A DNA stretch of 64,000 nt from Favolaschia claudopus (taxonomy: Eukaryota; Basidiomycota; Agaricomycetes; Agaricales; Mycenaceae). The stretch is taken from NCBI GenBank assembly GCA_037176885.1, contig JAWWNJ010000136.1:124001-188000 (forward strand), in the 5' to 3' direction. Positions 56,772 to 64,000 of this stretch are shown here, piece after piece (within the stretch, counting starts at the first letter, position 1; each line of letters begins with the position of its first letter). Under the pieces are notes generated by a model. That model worked only from the letters and a program-made list of their open reading frames with translations. It made no database searches and was not told where the DNA came from. The translations under genes and the position numbers were made by a program.

Positions 56772-58279
56772 ATGGCACACCTATTCCCCATAACTAGTGG
56801 ACCGAACGACCCTCAACCTCCACCGCTGTCTGCTGAACAATGGAACTACGCGCTGAGACAATTTCAATTCCTCTATCCTACTCCAGGCACAATCCCGCCC
56901 CCGACGCCCACTATGACTCCCCTTCCGCCTCCGAATATTGCTAGCCCTGTTCTAGATCCAGCTCTTTGCGCTCCGCAACCAGAATCCACAGAATCTCGTC
57001 TTGACTCTATAGAACGTGAACTCGATCTGCTTAAAACCCAAAAGCGCCCCACTCAGCCACTCGACGACGACGCACCTTCCAAGAAGCGCCGCAAGAAAAA
57101 GTCGACAAATTCCGCCGTGTACATTCTCAAATCGGCGGCGGGGTTGAGCGAGGATCAGCTCTCGGTTAGAAAGGAACTCATGGTGCGTGCGTTCTCCTTC
57201 TACACCCTACATAACTTAATGAGGTATTAGAAAATGGTTAAGACGGAAGGACGACGTTTCAATAATCGACTCTGTGATTCCGACTCTTCTAGTGACGATG
57301 GCGACGACGAATCCGGATCCTCCTTATCACACGCATCTCTATCTTACAAGTTCTCTGCTACCGTTCTCGACACCAACAACATCAAGATATTTGATCGCAT
57401 TGCTAACCTGATCTGGTCTGAACAACATGTGCGTTCTTCTTGATCAACCCAATTGCCTTCGCTCTTTCTGTGCCGACCTTGCGGCGGTGTTAGGATCCTA
57501 AAAGCACTACATATTCCCTCAATCACCCCACCGTCTCCTTTTCTCGCGACGACTTGCTGGCATTTGCAAAAACAAACTTTAGAACATGGAAAAACAAATG
57601 GCGCGGTGAAACTGACGAAGATGTCGGGAAGAAGCAAGCGAAGGCAGCCCAGAGAGACCGCCAGGAACTACGCCGGAAGGAGGTAAGCACCAGATCGACC
57701 GTTGATTTGAATCGCTGACCGCGGCTTTTTAGCTGAAGGCGAATCGTATAAAAGCCGTCCCCGAGTACAAACGCAAATACAAGCGCGATCCAATGTGCAT
57801 CATGGAAACAGACTGGATGTCAGACGAGATTTCAGCACCCGACACCGATGATGAGGATACAAAGGCCGAACACCGCCGCCGTCTGATTAAAGCAGCTCGT
57901 CTAGGACCGGCACAGCAGGAGGGTGCTGTGTGGGAGGTTGTTCGTCCTGGCTTTCAGTCAACTGAGGTGCGGGGATTTTCTCGACGTACCTGCCGGTTTC
58001 TCATTCTTTCGAACGTAGATGATGCAAGTCAAGAATGACCTCGACAAAATTCTACAGGATCAGCGGGACGCCAAGAAAAGCAAATCTAAAAACCGTGCTC
58101 GTGCGCGCATCCCTCGTGTCAGTCTCAGCAAAACTCACGATCGCATCCCCTATGGCACCGCCCTTTATCCCTTTATGGTCTCTCCGGACTGGTACGCTGA
58201 AAACATTGCTGGCAACGAAGAGTTCGAGAAGGATATCAGAATGAATGTAGCCGACCCCCCGGGTTTCGGCGATGCTTAA
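56772..58279 (+). CDS. CACTA accessory protein, unknown function, NLS plus coiled coil (5 exons, 430 aa)
   Basis: Exons 56772-57182, 57231-57428, 57494-57682, 57733-57966 and 58019-58279 join in frame; the introns (48, 65, 50 and 52 nt) are all GT-AG and phase 0. The ATG follows CCACC, a good context. Residues 15-70 are Pro-rich, 71-92 (ESTESRLDSIERELDLLKTQ) look like a short coiled coil, and 103-110 (SKKRRKKK) are a nuclear signal. The middle is basic and helical (KKQAKAAQRDRQELRRKE). The C-terminal half has conserved-looking blocks: EYKRKYKRDPMCIMETDWMS, YPFMVSPDWYAENIAGNEEF. Function is unknown. By analogy with plant En/Spm TNPA it may bind the subterminal repeats and act with the transposase, but no sequence similarity to TNPA is claimed. 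No damage was seen. It ends 195 bp from the convergent transposase stop. Confidence 0.8.
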
Positions 58280-58474
58280 TCGTTTGTACAATTCGCTATC
58301 ATTTTGCTGTCAGCTTTAACTATTGCTACTCTTCGCTACTTTGCATCCAACTGTACTATATTGCATTCTTCTGAACTACTGCACAAGTGGAATAAATTGC
58401 TTCGACGCTGCTACAGATTTTCCCGGATTAAACGACGGCAACATCCTATAAACAAAATTGAGATTAAGCTACGG

Positions 58475-61400
58475 TTAATTTGGTGGACCTACGCGTGTCA
58501 GCCCTGCGGTGAACCAAATCTTACGAGTTGGCCCCTCATAGGACTCGCCATCCGCATCATCATCGTTCTCCTCCGAATCAACCAAAATCTGCTTCTTACA
58601 GTTTATTGTAAGACGGCATGCCTGCGAGAGAATTTCTGATACAGGCACGAGCCTCGGTGGGCCAGGATCGGTGCGCCGAAGAAGTATCCCATGTTCCCAC
58701 GAGAATATCTCTAATTCCGGGCTGTACAGTGGACAACGGTCAAAAGAATGCATATGACAATATCAAATTTATGGAAAACGTACTATTTTTCCCAAGGAGA
58801 CATATCAAAATCCGTCAGGCGACGCATCCAGCGAATATTGAGGAGATAGTGAGCCTTTTCTAGCCCAGGCTGGCGGTGGGTGATGATATCGTAGACCTGA
58901 CTGACGTACCGTGTTCCGTCTGCATCAAGCTGAACGATGGAACTCGATGCTTCAGTGAGGGATGTCGAGCTCGTGATTCGACGGCCGTCAAGTATAAAAT
59001 AAGGGTGAACGAGCACTGAGCCATGAAGAAAGTGATGCTCTTCATCCTGAACGACATCAGCGTCACGAGAAATAATAGGGACGGTGGGGTAGGTCGTGTT
59101 GTAGTAGTCGAGAAGTGCGAGCTGGAATCCGCCTGGGAGGTCTTTCGTAACACCCAAACCAAGAGAAAAGCGGACTCCAACTACAGATTACCCGATGAGA
59201 ACTGACAGAGCAGAGGAAAAGATGTGAAACAAAACATACGATCAGCTGATAGCTCCTCAATTTCGCGCGCCATGGAAGCCACTGTACCGCGCTCATCACC
59301 GTCAGTTGCGAGGATTGTTTTTGCATTCTCGGCAATGCACTGTTCCGCGGGTGTCAGTCCTTCCCTGCCTTCTTTCTTTCCAAGTTTCTCAAGTTATTAC
59401 ATAGAGATCAACAATAGCTTCGACAGCTTTGAAAGACTCACAAGTTCGCGCAAATTGGCGTCACGGTGGAACTCGCGGAAAAATGTAACCTCTAGTTCTC
59501 CGTCACCGTGATTGTTTGTATCATAGCTCTTCAGAAGCTTATTTAGTCTCTCGAATAAGAAAGTCCAGAACCCGTAAACGGGTCCAAAATCACGAATGAT
59601 TTGGAATATGTGAGTGATATAATGGAAATTGGGTTTAACGAGGGTCGGGTGATTCTAGTATGAATAGGTCAATCCATAATCAAGCGCGAGTATTGTATGT
59701 ATGTGAAACTTGCCTTCAAGAATCCAGCAAGATAGTCTTCAAGCAATTGCTGCGCACGAGGTAGGGAGTTGATGTCGATTGTACCGGCTAGTATTATCTT
59801 GCAGCACGCCGCAAACTTCAAAAAAATATCAGGGTCGTCCTCGAACATTCGAATAGGTTTTGGGGGAGGTGTTTCTTTCTTGTCGGTCTTGGTCGCCGTC
59901 TTGTCTGCGATGCGCTTCTTCCGTGCCTTCTCTTTCTTGTTCCAATTTTTCACTGACCGTTCGTAATCCGCTGCAGCAAGAGGGTACCATTCAGCCCATA
60001 TGTGGGGTAACTAATCGGAAATGAGTGCATTGGCTGAGGTAGAACAAAGCCGCAACGACTCACAATCAAGGGACAAAATATAAGCAACATACCCTTCCAT
60101 TCATCGGACGTTAAATTTCCGCCGGCTGCATACCCAACTTGATTCGGCAGTCTTGCGACCCATCCGGGCATCTCCATCTGATTTTCGCGTAGGTGTGCCA
60201 TGTGCAGCGGAAGAGGAAAGAACTTACAGCACTCAAGTATTCATGAATTTGGTCAATCTCGCGGGAGGTTTTTTCGGTACGTTTACGCAAGGCAGCAGGG
60301 TCCCGGATCCAGCCGTCAAGCCATTGTGTTTTAGTGATGCCTATTATATCTCAATTTAGCAATTACATATACATTGACATGAAAGCGCACCAAGAAATAT
60401 ACAGTGCATTGGGTCTATAATAATTTGCCGAATGGGATCAAAGTATGGGAGGCGGGAAAGCTCAAAATATCTTGTGCCGTGGATGCTCGCAAAGGCGTCC
60501 CGCGCCTTTTTATTGTCTTCGTCAATTACTGAATATTCTGCCGAATGCTTTCGGTGTTCTTCATTTTCTCGCTTGGGAAACGCTTGGATGTACGCAGTTA
60601 GTTCTCAGCAAATCTAAGCAACCAATTTGAAAACAATACCGTCAACTTTCACGCCTGCTGGCGTTTGAATATCTTTGTGGGTAATCTTACACCGAGTACA
60701 CGGGAATTGGTTGGACCGGTGGTCGGAAAATCCCCCCACCTTGCACATCGCGGGATGATCGCAACAAACACAGACAAGAATCACGCGAATTCGACGCCCT
60801 TGGTGTTCAAGTATTAATAAGGTAGAACATCAATTGCCCCAGAGGACTGACCATTCGGAAACTTGGGCGTCTTTACCAAAATTCCGTCGTCATACAGCAT
60901 GAGTAGTTCTGTCACGTTTGACGCCATGGTGCGTTGGAACTCGTCACAGGTCTCTTCATGAGGCCCTGGCCCTAGATGCGTAAGCAACAGATTTCGGGGG
61001 CGATATCTATGGTGTATTAGCAATATTGACAATGAGCATAATCGCACTTGCCTTTGATGAGGTGGAAGCGCAGTCACGCAAAAGGAGGCTGCTCCAGTTG
61101 TATGTGATCCTGCGTCATTGGTTCTCGTGAATGCAAATCTGAAATTGGCATCAGCAATTCGAATATGTTTGCTCGATTCTATACTGCTCACCCATCCTCT
61201 CCAAAACACAGGCCAATTCGGAGCTCGTCGGGGTCAGGACGGTCCGCTGCGGTGTCAAAAAATTTGCGGCCATCCGGAGCCTTCAAAGATTGACAAATCT
61301 CTCCATCTTGTATGTCCGACATCTTCCCAGGCACTCGTTTGCGTTTCAAATACGATTCGCAGGCGACCTCGTTCCCTTCCCGGTTCAAGAATTCAACGAG

Positions 61401-62096
61401 CTGAGTAGAAAGCGGTAGATAGGGACCCTGAAGAGCCGGACGAGGCTTAGATTCGGGCCTAGGTCGGGTGGAATCGAGCAACGAAGCGCCAGCATTTGTT
61501 GGCGGGGATGGAGCTTTGAAAAGCGGGATGTTGCAATGTGAACAAACGAGATCGGCGGGAGAGTTCTCGGGATAAGCGCGACGACATTTGTTACATATTG
61601 CGCGAATCTCAAATTCCTCGTTTAGCCCTAATTTCTTGAATGTCGTCGTAAGAGTTATAGGAATATTGTTGTCGGATGGGACATGTCGAAGCGTGACGAA
61701 AATCGAGCGAAGAACTTTGAGGAGAAGGGCGCAACCACGATGAGGCAGGTGGAAATGCAGATGTAGCCACGCAGTTAATACGAGTATGATTTGCCAGAAC
61801 CAGTACGGTGATTCCTCGGCCTGCGAGTCGCGAGGCTGTAGAATATGCTCAGCAGGTAATCGAGCCGCAGGTGGGAAAGTGGAATGTGTCGACATCGAGT
61901 TCAATGTTGGGAAATTATCGTCGGATTGCGCCGCGACGGTGGACGAGGAAGGCGTGTTCAGATTATTCATAGGGAGATCGACATCCATTGCTACGTCTTG
62001 GTCTGGTGAGACAGGAAAGGAGCCGGGCATGGCAGGCAAAGTAGCTGATGCTGGGATAGGCTGCAGCTGGGGTTCTGCTTTCCGCCTCTTGGCCAT
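58475..62096 (-). CDS. TNP2-like (Transposase_21) CACTA transposase, 12 exons, about 1,004 aa
   Basis: Exons (minus): 62096-61192, 61138-61052, 61006-60852, 60798-60640, 60582-60391, 60340-60228, 60177-60064, 60010-59714, 59654-59442, 59375-59240, 59180-58784, 58721-58475. All junctions keep frame. Two donors are GC (after 61052 and 59714, both GCAAGT); the rest are GT. The N-terminus has a zinc-ribbon-like C168-x2-C171...C185-x2-C188. A second Cys/His cluster follows the first catalytic region (CVCCDHPAMCKVGGFSDH, then CTRC). The presumed catalytic triad is D370/D371 (LMLYDDGILVKTP), D492 (IIIDPMHCIFLG) and E709 (GPVYGFWTFLFERLNKLLKS). DPMH plus FERLNK are diagnostic of the TNP2/Transposase_21 family, which cuts and joins element ends in the nucleus. 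Length and intactness suggest a functional enzyme. Confidence 0.9.
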
Positions 62097-62449
62097 GAAC
62101 TCTCCAATTGAAACAGAAGGTCCAGCTGGCGGCTGGTCGTGCCTCAGATTTCGCTCACGTTCACGCTTTGCATTCTGACGATGAGCAGCGCGAGACGTCT
62201 GGACCGTGGGTTGATTTAGTAAGTAGACTTGAATTCATTTGTGGATTTTACGGACTGAGTCGTAGCTGGAGTCCATGTGTAATGGGACTTCTGGAAGTAA
62301 GGGAGGGAAAGGAAGAAGAATGACGTCTACCAAGCCCTTCGGAACTAACCTGGACAAACCTAGACAAACGTAATCAAGCTGACCTCGACAGACCCTGATG
62401 CCAGGTGGTCCGAATCGGCTTGGATACATCTCGAAAAGGGTCTATCGAA

Positions 62450-62537
62450 GTGGTACAGATACATGCTAATTCTAGGTCTGGCTAGGTTACCTGAAGGACC
62501 TATACTCACTCGGACCAGATTTGTCCAAAACGCAGTG
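62450..62537 (-). repeat. CACTA right terminal inverted repeat (88 bp)
   Basis: Inverse of 56500-56587 without a mismatch. The direct AGT at 62538-62540 matches AGT at 56497-56499. Confidence 0.95.
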
Positions 62538-62540
62538 AGT

Positions 62541-62909
62541 GTATTCCATCCCGACCAAAGCCAACTCCCCGAGACGATTTGTAGCCTTCTTCTTCCCAGT
62601 GGTGCGCCACATGGGGGGGGTAGACAGAGCCCTGAGACTTGTTGGTGCCGCGCTTGGCCGTGCACGAGGAGTCGATGGCATAGGGAAGGCCTTGATGAGC
62701 GGGATGAGACTTTGGGAACCGTTTCTGCTCCTTCTCCGTGGCGTCGATGTCGATCCGTTCGAGCGGTAAAGCACCATCTTTGACGAGAATAGGCCCAAAG
62801 TATTCGTCACAGATGATGAATGAGCATTTGGCTTCTCTGGCCTCGGGCATTGGACGTTGATTGGACGACGAGCAGCGGCGATGATGAAGTCAAGAGAGAA
62901 GATCAACAA
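62541..62909 (-). other. Host sequence right of the CACTA insertion; possible 5' part of the interrupted gene
   Basis: Two overlapping minus frames run into the insertion point: 62850 (MPEAREAKCSFIICDEYFGP, then LPLERIDIDATEKEQKRFPK) and 62909 (basic and Ser-rich: TPRRRSRNGSQSLIPLIK, TTGKKKATNRLGELALVGME). One of them may be the N-terminal exon of the DUF6532-like gene whose 3' exons resume at 56407. I cannot decide which. Confidence 0.35.
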
Positions 62910-62960
62910 ACATCACGTGTGGATTCGCGCTGTCAATCAAGTTACGGCACCCGGTCTGAA

Positions 62961-63480
62961 CAAGTTGCCGTCGATGAGCGTTGTAGCGTTGTCAGCCTCA
63001 AAACATTGTTGCTGGCTAGAGTTGTAGTCCGGAAACTTGTACCTGATTTAGTTGCTACCTAGGGAAGTTGTAGTTGCTTGCCTACCCTTCCAATGTTGTC
63101 AACCTGACATTTCGCAGTTGTCACCTTGGAAAGTTGTAATCTCAAATGTCGCGCTCCATCCAAGTTGTGGTCAAGTCGGTTGTGTGCCCTCAAAGTTGTT
63201 AACCCTTTGAGTTGCTAATATTTTGTCTTCAAAATGTCCTAGTTGCCGCTAATTTACTCAAAAAAAAGGTCAAGTTGTCGATTTTGAATTTTTATACAGT
63301 ATATTGGCACATATACTGTGCAAAAATTCAAAATCGACAACTTCACTAAATCTAGTCAAAAAAAGTGACAACCCGCTCAATTTGACGAATGTTTGTGGGC
63401 AACTTCCGTTAGCGACAACTTCGAGTTTGATTTCGACAACATCCTTTTCGGCAACTTCATTCAGATACAACTGAAGCTAC
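62961..63480. repeat. Opposed AAGTTGT / ACAACTT array X3 around a palindrome
   Basis: About 17 GTTGT/GTTGC words (many as AAGTTGT) point one way up to 63279, then ACAACTT words point the other way to 63473. The centre is a long near-perfect palindrome (63272-63350): AAGTTGTCGATTTTGAATTT ... AAATTCAAAATCGACAACTT around ACAGTATAT / ACATATACTGT. The core is shared with X1. Confidence 0.75.
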
Positions 63481-64000
63481 ACACAACCGCAAGATGAGGC
63501 CTTAGCAACTCTCACCTATGGTACACACTTTGAACGCATTCCAGCTTGCGTTTAAACAATGATAGACCACAATGCGCTCGGCGCGCCTTCGGCTTGATGC
63601 GCGCATCAGAGCGATATTGATCGCGTGTGATCAACGCTTGAGAAATTGAACAGGACTATCTATTGCAGTAAGTCGGGAAGGCATGAAAGATACATCTACA
63701 TCTTAACCAATTTTTTGAGGGTTTTAAGAAGGTTTGAAAGCAGGGTTTGGTCCCCTCTAGGTTTTACTTACATGGGTTCGACTTTCAAGGGCTGCAGCAG
63801 AAATTCAGCCCCGGTGTAAAAGTCCCAAAAATACTCTACTGACCGGTTAGATCTTAGCTAGATCCATTGTTTGAAGGTCTTCTCGCTACCGTAACTCTGC
63901 AAGGAATGCAAAAGAAAGAGCGCCGGTATGCCGAGCCAGTTGATCACCCCGCCGAATCGGCGATCAGCTAATTCCGGTGATGTTGGTTCGCAACGAACCA
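63481..64000. other. No recognisable gene
   Basis: Nothing was recognised except a short inverted repeat at the window's end, TGGTTCG-CAA-CGAACCA, which could be a terminus of an element continuing beyond the window. Confidence 0.3.

Larger units (their letters stand above)
56500..62537. mobile_element. Complete CACTA/EnSpm DNA transposon, 6,038 bp
   Basis: Perfect 88-bp terminal inverted repeats lie at 56500-56587 and 62450-62537, starting CACTGCGTTTTGGACAAATC. The 3-bp target duplication AGT lies at 56497-56499 and 62538-62540. CACT ends, a 3-bp target and a TNP2-like transposase together define the CACTA superfamily. Inside are two convergent genes: 56772-58279 (plus) and 58475-62096 (minus). 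About 350 bp of non-coding sequence on the right and 180 bp on the left hold short repeated words (CTAGACAAAC, CCAGGT) that may be subterminal binding sites. Identical terminal repeats and undamaged reading frames point to a young, possibly active element. Confidence 0.93.

Noticed and set aside
62961..63480. CRISPR-like reading of the AAGTTGT/ACAACTT arrays
   Set aside because: The motif is only 7 bp, spacing is irregular, orientation flips at the centre, and no cas genes exist in a fungal genome.
63984..64000. TGGTTCG-CAA-CGAACCA as a complete element terminus
   Set aside because: Only a 7-bp inverted pair at the window's edge; nothing on the other side can be examined.

Overview
The window looks like nuclear DNA of a mushroom-type fungus (Agaricomycetes). 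Genes are cut by many 45-65 nt GT-AG introns, and the recognisable protein families are ones that proliferate in that group: a TNP2-like CACTA transposase, a fungal integrase-core fragment, a copia RNase H, a LINE endonuclease, an aryl-alcohol-dehydrogenase-type aldo/keto reductase and a DUF6532-like protein. No bacterial or organellar signal was seen, and the species cannot be named from sequence alone. Most of the window is transposable-element territory with few intact genes.

Layout. (1) 1-9.8 kb: a three-exon gene of unknown function with a nuclear-localisation signal at 166-1155, then MITE-like repeats, a Cys-rich gene fragment, a small three-exon gene and a frameshifted transposase-like pseudogene (8184-9784, minus). 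(2) 9823-41022: a 15,600-bp segment present twice head to tail (9823-25422 and 25423-41022) with no difference that I could find by reading. Each copy holds an integrase-core fragment, at least seven MITE or fold-back elements of several families, a 4.2-kb pyrimidine-rich island with a 58/62-bp minisatellite, and a truncated copia element whose LTR carries a nested pogo-like MITE. (3) 41-50.6 kb: mostly gene-free, with solo-LTR-like and MITE copies, a nested fold-back element with a tRNA-like stretch, and the 5' part of a degraded LINE. (4) 50.9-55.3 kb: an aldo/keto reductase pseudogene with two in-frame stops, abutting arrays of short ACAACTT/AAGTTGT motifs, plus a MITE identical to one at 14.3 kb. 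(5) 55.3-62.9 kb: a DUF6532-like gene interrupted by a structurally complete 6,038-bp CACTA/EnSpm transposon (88-bp perfect terminal inverted repeats, 3-bp target-site duplication AGT). (6) 62.9-64 kb: a head-to-head array of the AAGTTGT/ACAACTT motif around a palindrome.

How the parts work together. The best candidate for a functioning system is the CACTA element at 56500-62537. It has two convergent, apparently intact genes: a 12-exon, about 1,004-aa DDE transposase on the minus strand and a 5-exon, 430-aa NLS/coiled-coil protein of unknown function on the plus strand. This is analogous in layout to the two-protein plant En/Spm system. The non-autonomous MITEs (213-bp family A, related family B, a hAT-type element with a perfect 8-bp target duplication, a pogo-type element) need transposases encoded elsewhere. 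The 15.6-kb perfect duplication is either very young or an assembly artefact and should be tested before anything in it is counted twice. Splice models and family calls here come from reading the sequence; no search was run.
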